Shown: positions 26,890 to 33,928 of the stretch, in pieces
Layout: each line of letters starts with the position of its first letter
Numbering within the stretch: position 1 is the stretch's first letter
Assembly (NCBI RefSeq): GCF_001898315.1
Contig: NZ_MKTQ01000024.1
Coordinates: 1-58,089 of the forward strand
Reading direction: 5' to 3'
Length of the DNA: 58,089 bases
Source of the DNA: Microbacterium sp. 70-16
Lineage (GTDB): Bacteria > Actinomycetota > Actinomycetes > Actinomycetales > Microbacteriaceae
The notes under the pieces: model-generated
Seen by the model: only the letters and a program-made list of their open reading frames with translations
Databases searched by the model: none
Told to the model about the DNA's origin: nothing
Position numbers and translations under genes: made by a program

Positions 26890-27612
26890 CTATTGAGTGG
26901 CGGCGTCCGGAGAAAAGATCGCGATGGGCAGCACCTGATAGACGGTCTGCTGGCTGAAGCTCGAATCATCATCAGCGGCGCCCTCGACCCACACCTGCAA
27001 CGCAAACTGCAGCGTGATGCCATAGGTGTCGGCCGGAAGCTGGTGGATGGTCGTCTCGGGCACGAGCAGTCCACCTTGGAAGCTGTTCAGCAGCAGCCCC
27101 CGGTCAGAGCGCAACGTATCGGTCGGAACCAGCGTGCGCGGATCGGCCGAGAACTGGAACGGAGACTGCAACTGGTTCTGGACGAGCCCGCTTTGCGACA
27201 GCTGCGACGTGATACTCACGAGCGACAGATAGACGCGACGCTTCTGTGTCAGCACCGCCTTCTCGTCGACCCGGTGGTCGTAAACGTTGACGGCGAAGCC
27301 GAACGTCTTCTCGGCATCGGGAGTCCATTCGCTCGTGCGCTTCGGATCGGCGGCCCACACATCGACGCGCACCTCGAGGTCTTCCGCGACCTCGTACGAC
27401 AGCGACACCGAGCCGTCGTAGGTGAACTGCGAGTCGTACGCCATCTCGACAGTGCTCGCTGTCGGGTTCGGCGCCGGGGTGGCGACCGTGTCGTTCTGCA
27501 GATTGTTGAAGGCATCGACGACCTGGGCGCAGCCGGTCAGCGAAACGGATGTCGCGAGCACGAGCGCGCCGGTGGCCGCGAGCAGACGCACGCGGCGGAG
27601 AGAAGATCGCAT
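26890..27612 (-). CDS. lipoprotein B of a paralogous pair
   Basis: 240 residues. A lipobox LTGC (Cys about 27) follows a hydrophobic signal. The mature part is beta-rich and acidic (SQFTYDGSVSLSYEV, RVYLSLVSI, PADTYGITLQFALQV). It shares segment order and several motifs with the lipoprotein encoded just upstream (see 27869). The start is ATG 27612, giving a normal lipoprotein signal; 27651 would add a non-signal extension. It lies 32 bp before the GT2 gene and may assist chain export at the membrane surface; this is inference. Confidence 0.7.
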   Translation of the reverse strand: MRSSLRRVRLLAATGALVLATSVSLTGCAQVVDAFNNLQNDTVATPAPNPTASTVEMAYDSQFTYDGSVSLSYEVAEDLEVRVDVWAADPKRTSEWTPDAEKTFGFAVNVYDHRVDEKAVLTQKRRVYLSLVSITSQLSQSGLVQNQLQSPFQFSADPRTLVPTDTLRSDRGLLLNSFQGGLLVPETTIHQLPADTYGITLQFALQVWVEGAADDDSSFSQQTVYQVLPIAIFSPDAATQ

Positions 27613-27734
27613 GAATGGCCTCTGAATGAACACGAAAGGGGGTGCCTCCACGATAGGGCCGGCCCCTCAGGCATCCGCCCGGCTTGTGGATATCTGCGCG
27701 ATATCTTGACCCGACGTTGAGGTTCTGCGCGCTG

Positions 27735-27868
27735 CCCGGGTCCGGGCGGGGCCGCGTGCCGGGCGGGGCCGCGGGCCGGGCGGGGCGCTTTCCGGACGGG
27801 GCCGCGTGCCGGGTGGGGCCGCGTGCCGGGCGGGTCCGCGGGCCGGGTGGGGCCGCGTGCCGGGCGGG
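27735..27868. repeat. 17-bp GC-rich tandem array I
   Basis: About seven imperfect copies of a 17-bp unit, GGGGCCGCGTGCCGGGC, fill the gap between the two lipoprotein genes and touch the stop codon of the upstream one (27869). Guanine-rich on the plus strand. No reading frame with coding character crosses it. Confidence 0.8.
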
Positions 27869-28495
27869 TCAGCCGGCGTCGGTGGAGGTTTGCGTGATCG
27901 CGACCGTGAGGGTGTCAGTCGCGGTCTGCTTCGCGAACTCGCTCGAGGTCGGCGTCGTCTGCACGAGGTAGTCGTACTGGAATTGCAGCGTGACGTAGGT
28001 TGCTTCGGCCGGCACCGCACCGACGTTGAACGTCTGCGAGTAGCTGTAGGGCGAGAGCACCAGGTAGCCGGGGGTCACAGTCGCCTCATCCACTTGCGCA
28101 GACAGCGCCTCGAAGGTCTGCGACGAGTTGGCCGGCACGGCCGTCATCGACGCCTTCTGCAGATACACCTTCTGCCCGTCGTTGGGCGTGACCGTGGTCA
28201 CCATCGACAGGCTGATCGGCTTGACGGCATCCGCCGTCCACCGGTCCATGCGCAGCGTCGACCAGTACGAGATCGTCGCCGATACGGCGCCTGCGACCAC
28301 CTCGCGCTCGGTTGCTCCGCCGGAAAGGTCGTTGGCGACGGGCGTCGCAATCGCGGTCGCGACGGGGCTCGCCGTCCCGGCGGCTGACCAGGGGGCCGGG
28401 CCGCAGCCAGTCAGGAGCGGAGCGGCGAGGAGCGCTGCGGCTGACGCGAGGGCGTACCGGGAACGGGCGCGGCGTGCGCGATCGGCGCTGGGCAC
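27869..28495 (-). CDS. lipoprotein A of a paralogous pair
   Basis: 208 residues, GTG start at 28495 with TTGGAGAG upstream. Signal peptide ending in the lipobox LLTGC, then a beta-rich exported domain. It aligns with the downstream lipoprotein: W-TADAVKPISLS / WTPDAEKTFGFA, QKVYLQKASM / TQKRRVYLSL and PAEATYVTLQFQYDYLV / PADTYGITLQFALQVWV. Neither belongs to a family I recognise. The shared gene order with the GT2 synthase suggests a heteromeric accessory complex, analogous in position but not sequence to BcsB. Confidence 0.7.
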   Translation of the reverse strand: MPSADRARRARSRYALASAAALLAAPLLTGCGPAPWSAAGTASPVATAIATPVANDLSGGATEREVVAGAVSATISYWSTLRMDRWTADAVKPISLSMVTTVTPNDGQKVYLQKASMTAVPANSSQTFEALSAQVDEATVTPGYLVLSPYSYSQTFNVGAVPAEATYVTLQFQYDYLVQTTPTSSEFAKQTATDTLTVAITQTSTDAG

Positions 28496-28669
28496 AGGAG
28501 CTCTCCAATCGGGCAGAATCTGACAGAAGCATAGGGGTGTTCGATCAGCCGGTGAGGCACGGCTGCGGCGATTCCAGCCGGTCTCGATCACCAAAAGGAT
28601 GAAGTTTGTTTACATACACGAAACCGCCTCGAGTTGCATCTTGGCGTGCATGTCCGAAATACTCTAAGT

Positions 28670-28738
28670 GTCCTTTCAGGAAGGACGATCCCCCCAACGG
28701 CGTTCAGACTGTCCTTTGTCGCGTCGGGGGTTGGGGGG
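28670..28738 (+). promoter_or_regulatory. structured 5' leader of the LPXTG protein B gene
   Basis: Two stems precede the start codon at 28783: GTCCTT/AAGGAC (28670-28675 / 28681-28686, 5-nt loop) and CCCCCCAAC/GTTGGGGGG (28690-28698 / 28730-28738). The second stem has a 31-nt loop holding another GTCCTTT. This may control translation or transcript stability. No known riboswitch class is recognised. Confidence 0.45.
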
Positions 28739-28782
28739 TTCGCCTTCACAACCAGAACAAGGCGCAACGAAAGCAGGAAATC

Positions 28783-29331
28783 ATGAAGCACCGTATCTCC
28801 AAGGCAATCGCCGCTGTGGCGATCGCCACGGCCGCGGTGTTCGCCGCCCCCGCCGTAGCGAACGCCGCTGGCTACACCCCGTCCCCCGTGAGCAACACGG
28901 CCGTCACGATCGCTCCGGGCGGCACGGTCTCCGTCGCGTTCGCAAACTTCGCTCCTAGCGAGTCCGTGTCGTTCACCCTGACCGGTGAGAACGGCGCTGG
29001 CGCATCGCTCGCGTTCGTGAAGTTCGCGGTGTCGACCTCGGCACCGGTCACCAAGACGGCCAGTGCCGCGGGTGCAGTCAGCGTCTCCGTGACGCTGCCG
29101 AGCAACGCGACGGGCAGCTACACGCTGAGCGCAACGGGTGCCACGAGTGGCACGACCACGCAGACCATCAGCGTCGGCACGGCGGCCGGTGGCTCGACGC
29201 TGCCGAGCACCGGCGGCGACAGCGACTCGCTGGTCGGCATCTGGCTCGGTGGTGGCGCTCTGCTGCTCGCCGGCGCCACGATCGCCGTCGGCACGACGGT
29301 TCGCCGCAACCGTCAGCACGCCGCTGCCTGA
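28783..29331 (+). CDS. LPXTG-anchored surface protein B
   Basis: 182 residues: signal peptide ending APAVANAAG, a Ser/Thr/Ala-rich beta domain (SVSFTLTGENGAGASLAFVKF), sorting signal LPSTGGDSD (about 145), membrane segment (LVGIWLGGGALLLAGATIAVG) and a basic RRNRQ tail. ATG 28783 has AGGA 7 nt upstream and is the only start giving a clean signal peptide. It has its own strong terminator and a long structured leader, so it is probably an abundant monocistronic product. Paralogue of the 22530 gene. Confidence 0.85.
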   Translation: MKHRISKAIAAVAIATAAVFAAPAVANAAGYTPSPVSNTAVTIAPGGTVSVAFANFAPSESVSFTLTGENGAGASLAFVKFAVSTSAPVTKTASAAGAVSVSVTLPSNATGSYTLSATGATSGTTTQTISVGTAAGGSTLPSTGGDSDSLVGIWLGGGALLLAGATIAVGTTVRRNRQHAAA

Positions 29332-29345
29332 GTAACCACTCTCGC

Positions 29346-29381
29346 CAAGTGAGGCGCACCCTACGGGGTGCGCCTCACTTG
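29346..29381 (+). terminator. Rho-independent terminator after LPXTG protein B
   Basis: CAAGTGAGGCGCACCC (29346-29361) pairs perfectly with 29366-29381 over a TACG loop: a 16-bp stem beginning 15 nt after the stop codon and followed by CGTTTGTG. Confidence 0.85.
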
Positions 29382-29415
29382 CGTTTGTGAGGGGTCGCTG
29401 TTGGGTTGGTGCGCC

Positions 29416-29675
29416 CGGGTGGGTAGGAGCGGGGCGGGTGGCTTTGGGCGGCCGGCCGCGGGTGGCTTTGATCGGCCGCGGGTGGCTTTGGGCGGCCGGG
29501 GCGGCCGGGGCGGGTGGCTTTGGGCGGCCGGGGCAGGTGGCTTTGGTCGGCCGGGGCAGGTGGCTTTGGTCGGCCGGGGCGCCCGGGGCGGGTGGCTTTG
29601 GTCGGCCGGGGCGGGTGGCTTTGGTCGGCCGGGGCGGGTGGTTTTGGTCGGCCGCGGGTGGGTAGGAGCGGGGCG
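29416..29675. repeat. 23-bp GC-rich tandem array II with 21-bp boundary repeats
   Basis: Eight or nine imperfect copies of a unit like GTGGCTTTGGTCGGCCGGGGCGG (period 23, clearest at 29591-29637). The array is bounded by an identical 21-bp sequence at 29416-29436 and 29655-29675 (core GGGTGGGTAGGAGCGGGG). It is intergenic and guanine-rich on the plus strand. Confidence 0.8.
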
Positions 29676-29685
29676 CTCGCGTGCG

Positions 29686-29761
29686 GAAGTCCTGCTCAGT
29701 GGGGCTGGTGCATCCTTCGCACACGTTGCGAGGGCACTCCTGCACCACCGAGCAGTACTTC
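29686..29761. other. 76-nt three-stem palindromic element
   Basis: Three nested stems can form: GAAGTCCTGCTC/GAGCAGTACTTC (29686-29697 / 29750-29761, 11 of 12 pairs), TGGTGCA/TGCACCA (29706-29712 / 29741-29747) and CCTTCGCA/TGCGAGGG (29714-29721 / 29727-29734). The pattern suits a mobile palindromic repeat or a structured RNA. It lacks tRNA features. The remaining 29762-29907 shows nothing recognisable apart from the region before the next start codon. Confidence 0.5.
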
Positions 29762-29907
29762 AGCACACCTCCGCCCACTCCGGTCCGCTCCGGCAGTCGT
29801 ACGCTGGCGCACCGCACCGGCCACCAGCTGGGGCCACGCTCGACGCCGGCGCAGCGGAATGCATCGAGCACAGCCGCGCGCCAGCGGCGCGTGTCAGAAT
29901 GCTCCCT

Positions 29908-30837
29908 ATGGCACGCTCGGCATCCTCCCCCCGTGCCCGCAACGAAGCCGGAACTTCTCGGGCCGCTGGCGGCACTGGCGGTTCCCGGGTGGGCAGTGGC
30001 ACGGGCGGCACTGGCGGTTCCAGGGCCGCTGGCGGCACCGGCGGTTCGCGGGCCGCTGGCGGCACTGGCGGTTCGCGGGCCACTGCCGGCACTGGCGGTT
30101 CGCGGGCTGCCGGTGAGTCCGGCACTTCCCGGGCGGCCGGTGGCGCCTCCCGGACGACCAGCTCCGGCGGTTCGGGCGTGACCCTGCGCAAGAAGCCCGC
30201 GCGGCGCGCGCACCCGGCATCCACTCGTCGCCGTGCCCGTGCGCGGCGCAAAAGGGCCCGCATCGCCGCGACGGTCATCGCCGTTCCGCTGATAGTGGCC
30301 GCGCTTGTCGTCGGCGGCGCCTTCCTCGTCGTCTCGACCCCCGCATTGGTCGCACCGAGCGCGCTCGCACCGGCCGACGATCCGCCCGCGGCGCAGGCAC
30401 CCGCGCAGCTCCTCGATCAGGAGCAGCGCGACAATGCCGTCACCATCGTCGCCGCAGGCGCCGATCTCGGACTCTCGACGCGCGACCAGACGATCGCCGT
30501 CATGGCCGCGCTCGGTGAATCGTCGCTACGCAACATCGACTACGGTGACTGGGAGACCAGCGGCGTCACCAATCCCGACGGCACGCGCACGACGTCGATC
30601 GGACTGTTCCAGCAGCAGGATTCCTGGGGCACGCGCGAGCAGCGCCTCGACCCCTATACCGCCGCGACCCTCTTCTACCGCGCGATGCTCGCCCGCGTGC
30701 CCAACCGCGACCAGGTCGAGCCGACGCTCGTCGCCCACCGCACGCAGATCAACCGCGACCCCGACCACTACGCCCGGTACTGGTCGATCGCCAGCAATCT
30801 GGTCGAAGAGTTGTCGGGCAGTGGGCTTCAGCCGTAA
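29908..30837 (+). CDS. membrane-anchored lysozyme-like protein with Gly/Ser/Arg repeats
   Basis: 309 residues. The N-terminal 75 consist of imperfect GGTGGSRAA repeats, then a basic stretch, one membrane segment (ARIAATVIAVPLIVAALVVGG, about 112-135) and a C-terminal domain with ALGESSLRNIDYGDW, TSIGLFQQQDSWG and AATLFYRAMLARV. The last resembles the lysozyme-like domain of actinobacterial cell-wall hydrolases; the Glu of GESS would be catalytic. The start is ATG 29908; 29899 is possible. It may act on peptidoglycan during surface assembly. The repeats are cytoplasmic by the positive-inside rule. Confidence 0.65.
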   Translation: MARSASSPRARNEAGTSRAAGGTGGSRVGSGTGGTGGSRAAGGTGGSRAAGGTGGSRATAGTGGSRAAGESGTSRAAGGASRTTSSGGSGVTLRKKPARRAHPASTRRRARARRKRARIAATVIAVPLIVAALVVGGAFLVVSTPALVAPSALAPADDPPAAQAPAQLLDQEQRDNAVTIVAAGADLGLSTRDQTIAVMAALGESSLRNIDYGDWETSGVTNPDGTRTTSIGLFQQQDSWGTREQRLDPYTAATLFYRAMLARVPNRDQVEPTLVAHRTQINRDPDHYARYWSIASNLVEELSGSGLQP

Positions 30838-30867
30838 CCAGGTGGGCGCTCTCGGGCTGGGCCCTTG

Positions 30868-31206
30868 GCGGCGCGGGTTGTTCGGCGGCGCGGGCCGTTC
30901 GGCGGCGCGGGTCGTTCGGCGGCGGGGGTGGTTCGGCGGCGCGGGTCCTCAGGCGGCGCTGGTCGTTCGGCGGCGCTGGTCGTTCGGCGGCGCTGGTCCT
31001 TCGGTGGCGCGGGTCGTTCGGCGGCGCTGGTCCTTCGGCGGCGCGGGTCGTTCGGCGGCGCGGGTCGTCAGGCGGCGCTGGTCGTTCGGCGGCGCTGGTC
31101 CTTCGGCGGCGCGGGTCCTCAGGCGGCGCTGGTCGTTCGGCGGCGCTGGTCCTTCGGCGGCGCGGGTGGCTCGGCGGCGCGGGTCGTTCGGCGGCGCTGG
31201 TCGTCA
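30868..31206. repeat. 17-bp GC-rich tandem array III
   Basis: About 19-20 copies of a 17-bp unit (GGCGGCGCTGGTCGTTC and variants) fill the space between two convergent genes. The last copy includes the stop codon and final Ala-Ala codons of the downstream minus-strand gene (31204-31212), so the unit resembles a reiteration of that gene's 3' end. An open frame runs through the array but only because the period-17 repeat lacks stops. Confidence 0.85.
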
Positions 31207-31887
31207 GGCGGCGCGGACGATCTTCGGCGCCGCCGTCACGAGGATCGGCAGGTGGTCGCTCCGGCCCTGCGGCAGCGTCGTGATGCTGTCAATGTCGAAC
31301 CCGACGCTCGTCGCGAAGTCGTAATGCCCCTTGAAGAACTTGTAGCGCGTGTAGGTGCGCGCGTCGCTCAGGCTCAGTTCGAAGCCGGCCTCACGCACCT
31401 TCTGACCGAGGTTCTCTTTGAAGACGGGGTAGTTGTAGTCGCCGAGCATCAGGATCGGCAGGTTCTCGCCGAGGCCGGACAGTTCGGCCAGCGCCGCGTT
31501 GATCTGGTGGCGACGCAGTGAGTTGAGCGCCGTCAGCGGTGCTGCGTGGAAGCTCGCGACGATGAACTCGCGGTTGTTGTCGATGTCGCGCAACCGGACG
31601 GCAAGAGTGCGCTCTTCGGCGGGCTTGAGCACCAGATCGTGCAGCGACTTCTTCAGCGACAGCGTGCGGTACTCGAGCGCCGTGAAGGTGTTGCGCCGGT
31701 AGTAGACCGCGAGTCCGAGGCGGTTGCGCGACGTGGCATCCGCCAGGTGAAGCCCCGAGATCTCGGCCGGGAGGTCACTCGAGACAGCCTCTTGCAGGCA
31801 CAGGATGTCGGCCCCGGTCGTCTCGACGAGGGCGTCGAGCTCACCCGCTGCCTTGTGCTTGTTGAGGTTGTACGAGATCAGCTTCAT
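31204..31887 (-). CDS. endonuclease/exonuclease/phosphatase (EEP) family protein
   Basis: 227 residues of a compact EEP fold: ISYNLNKHK at the start, CLQEA with the metal-binding Glu (about 33), VASFHAAP, MLGDYNYP with the Asp-Asn pair and GRSDHLPILV with the catalytic Asp-His. EEP members cleave nucleic acids or phosphodiesters of lipids and sugars; the substrate is not indicated. No signal peptide, so probably cytoplasmic. Its 3' end merges with tandem array III. Confidence 0.8.
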   Translation of the reverse strand: MKLISYNLNKHKAAGELDALVETTGADILCLQEAVSSDLPAEISGLHLADATSRNRLGLAVYYRRNTFTALEYRTLSLKKSLHDLVLKPAEERTLAVRLRDIDNNREFIVASFHAAPLTALNSLRRHQINAALAELSGLGENLPILMLGDYNYPVFKENLGQKVREAGFELSLSDARTYTRYKFFKGHYDFATSVGFDIDSITTLPQGRSDHLPILVTAAPKIVRAA

Positions 31888-31953
31888 CGTGTTTTCAGCC
31901 TAGGCCCGCACCCAACGGATCGGCTGTGGTGTTGCGGGGATTGCGCACTGTGT

Positions 31954-32787
31954 TCAGTCGTCGAGCGCGCGGCGCGCGCGGGTCTGGTCGGCGCGCGCGG
32001 CGAGCAGGTCGTCGGCCGGGTATCCCACTTCGGTGAGCGTGAGTCCGCGCGCCGCGAGCACTTTCGTCTCACTCGTGCGCACGCCCTCGTCGCGGATCTC
32101 CGCGACGTCCTCAGGCTCGAGCTTGCCCTCGCCCACCGCGGCGCACGCGCCGACGAGGGCGCGCACCATGCTGTGGCAGAAGGCATCCGCCTTCACATTC
32201 GCGACGAGAATGCCCTGCTCGTCGCGGCGCCAGCCGAACTCGAGCAGCGTGCGGATCGTCGTCGCGCCCTCGCGCCACTTGCAGTACGCCGCGAAGTCGT
32301 GCAGGCCGATCAGCGAGCGGGCGGCCTCGTCCATCGCGGCGACGTCGAGCCGCGCCTTCACGGTCGTCGTCCGCCCGCGCTCGAGCGGGTCGTAGACGGT
32401 CTCGACATCGGCGATGCGGTACTCGTAGCGCCGCCAGACGGCCGAGAAGCGCGCGTCGAAACCCTCCGGCGCTTCCGCGCTGCGATGCACGGCCACGTCG
32501 GGATACTGGCCGAGCACGCCGGTAATTCGCGCGGCAAGCGCCTCGGGCGCGGGGTTGCGCCCCTTCTCGAGCCGCGCGCGCTGCGCGTCGCTCAGGTCGA
32601 GGTGCGCGACCTGGCCCGCGGCGTGCACGCCGGCATCCGTGCGCCCGGCGACGACCAGCTGCGGCTCACCGCCGAGGATCCGCGTGATCGCACCCTCGAG
32701 TGTGCCCTGCACGGTGCGCAAGCCCGGCTGCCGCGCCCATCCGCGGAAGTCGGTTCCGTCATAGGCGAGATCAAGGCGCAACCGCAC
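31954..32787 (-). CDS. truA: tRNA pseudouridine(38-40) synthase TruA
   Basis: 277 residues with the TruA layout: RLRLDLAYDGTDFRGWARQPGLRTVQ, then the catalytic Asp in VAGRTDAGVHA (about 54), RRYEYRI, DFAAYCKW and FCHSMVRALVGA. It converts uridines 38-40 of the tRNA anticodon arm to pseudouridine. In many actinobacteria truA follows rplQ directly; here about 4.7 kb of other genes separate them. Confidence 0.93.
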   Translation of the reverse strand: MRLRLDLAYDGTDFRGWARQPGLRTVQGTLEGAITRILGGEPQLVVAGRTDAGVHAAGQVAHLDLSDAQRARLEKGRNPAPEALAARITGVLGQYPDVAVHRSAEAPEGFDARFSAVWRRYEYRIADVETVYDPLERGRTTTVKARLDVAAMDEAARSLIGLHDFAAYCKWREGATTIRTLLEFGWRRDEQGILVANVKADAFCHSMVRALVGACAAVGEGKLEPEDVAEIRDEGVRTSETKVLAARGLTLTEVGYPADDLLAARADQTRARRALDD

Positions 32788-32817
32788 CCCGCCAGCCTAG
32801 CCGCGCCGCCCGCCGCC

Positions 32818-33834
32818 TTACGGCAGCCCGAGCGCCGCGAGCTCGGCGCGGGTCGGCGGGTTGGCGCCGGCGCGCGACACCGTGATGCCTGCCATGACGG
32901 CGGCCCGATGCAGCGCCGCCGCGAAGGCATCCCCATCGGTGAACACGGCGGGCTCGTCCAGCGCGCTCGAGATCAGACTCGCCATGTACGCGTCACCCGC
33001 GCCGATCGTGTCAGCCACGGTCACGACGTGCGGCGCGACCTCGACGATCCCGCCGGGCCCGAGCCCGACCGCACCGTCGGCGCCCCGCGTCATGACAGCC
33101 AGCCGCGGGCCGTACCCCGCGATCCGCTCGAGCACCTCCGCCGCGCCCAGACCCGGATACAGCCACGCGGCATCCTCGTCGCTCAGCTTGACCAGATCAG
33201 CGGATGCCGCGGCATCCGCGAACCTCGCGACCGCGGTCGCGTGGTCGCCAACGAGCGCGGGGCGGATGTTGGGATCCACACTCACGAGCACCCGCCCGGC
33301 CGCGCCCCGCAGCGTGTCGAGCACGGCCGTGCCGCCGGGCTCGAGGAACAGCGCGATCGACCCTGTGTGCACGGCACGCACGGGGCCGATGGCGAGCGAC
33401 CCCGAGCCGGCGGCCGTCCCGGCGCCCGACGCCACGCCCGCATCCCCCACACCCGCCACTCCCACAGCCCCCGCACCAGCCCCCGCAGTAGCCGCCACCC
33501 CGGCCTCGCCGAGCGCAACCACCGGCGCCCCCCACGCGATCGCGAACTCATACTCGGCCGATCCGTCGGAGCGCAGACGCGCGCGGGCGGTGGAGGTCGG
33601 GGCATCCGTCCACGACTCGGGAACGATCCGCACGAGCGATGCGGCGAGCTCGTCGGCGATGCGGAAGCCGCGCTCGTCGCGGCCGAGCCGGGTCAGCAGC
33701 TGCACCGCGTGACGCTGCCGCGCAACGCCCACCGCGACGTTCGCTGGACTACCGCCGACGAGCTCGCGGTCACCGTCGGAGCCCTCCACGATGTCGATCA
33801 GAGCCTCGCCGATGACCAGCACGTCGATGTCCAT
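32818..33834 (-). CDS. PfkB-family carbohydrate kinase (fructokinase-like)
   Basis: 338 residues. The N-terminal GGSPANVAVGVARQ signature (about 27-40) and C-terminal DTIGAGDAYMAS (about 272-283, catalytic Asp) define a ribokinase/PfkB sugar kinase; WGAPVV and VDPNIRPAL resemble fructokinases. A Gly/Ala/Val-rich insertion of about 38 residues (108-145) interrupts the lid region and is absent from typical members; it is visible as a low-complexity GC-rich stretch. Substrate probably fructose or another hexose. ATG at 33834. Confidence 0.8.
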   Translation of the reverse strand: MDIDVLVIGEALIDIVEGSDGDRELVGGSPANVAVGVARQRHAVQLLTRLGRDERGFRIADELAASLVRIVPESWTDAPTSTARARLRSDGSAEYEFAIAWGAPVVALGEAGVAATAGAGAGAVGVAGVGDAGVASGAGTAAGSGSLAIGPVRAVHTGSIALFLEPGGTAVLDTLRGAAGRVLVSVDPNIRPALVGDHATAVARFADAAASADLVKLSDEDAAWLYPGLGAAEVLERIAGYGPRLAVMTRGADGAVGLGPGGIVEVAPHVVTVADTIGAGDAYMASLISSALDEPAVFTDGDAFAAALHRAAVMAGITVSRAGANPPTRAELAALGLP

Positions 33835-33928
33835 GCTTCAGTCCTACCCGATCGCGGCGCACGCCGCGTGTCTCCCAGGCACGTCACGTAAACTTGGCCG
33901 TTCCCGACCCAGATACACCGCCTTCGCC

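Noticed and set aside
29686..29761. tRNA gene
   Set aside because: Length is right but there is no acceptor/TPsiC/anticodon pattern; the stems are nested, not a cloverleaf with tRNA consensus.
28588..30213. 541-residue minus-strand frame rich in Pro/Lys/Thr repeats
   Set aside because: It lies antisense to the LPXTG gene, its terminator and the lysozyme-like gene; the Pro-rich repeats are the translation of tandem array II.
27735..31206. CRISPR array
   Set aside because: The repeats are contiguous with no spacers and no cas genes are nearby.
30865..31521. Frame through tandem array III into the EEP gene antisense
   Set aside because: Open only because the 17-bp repeat lacks stops; not a plausible protein.
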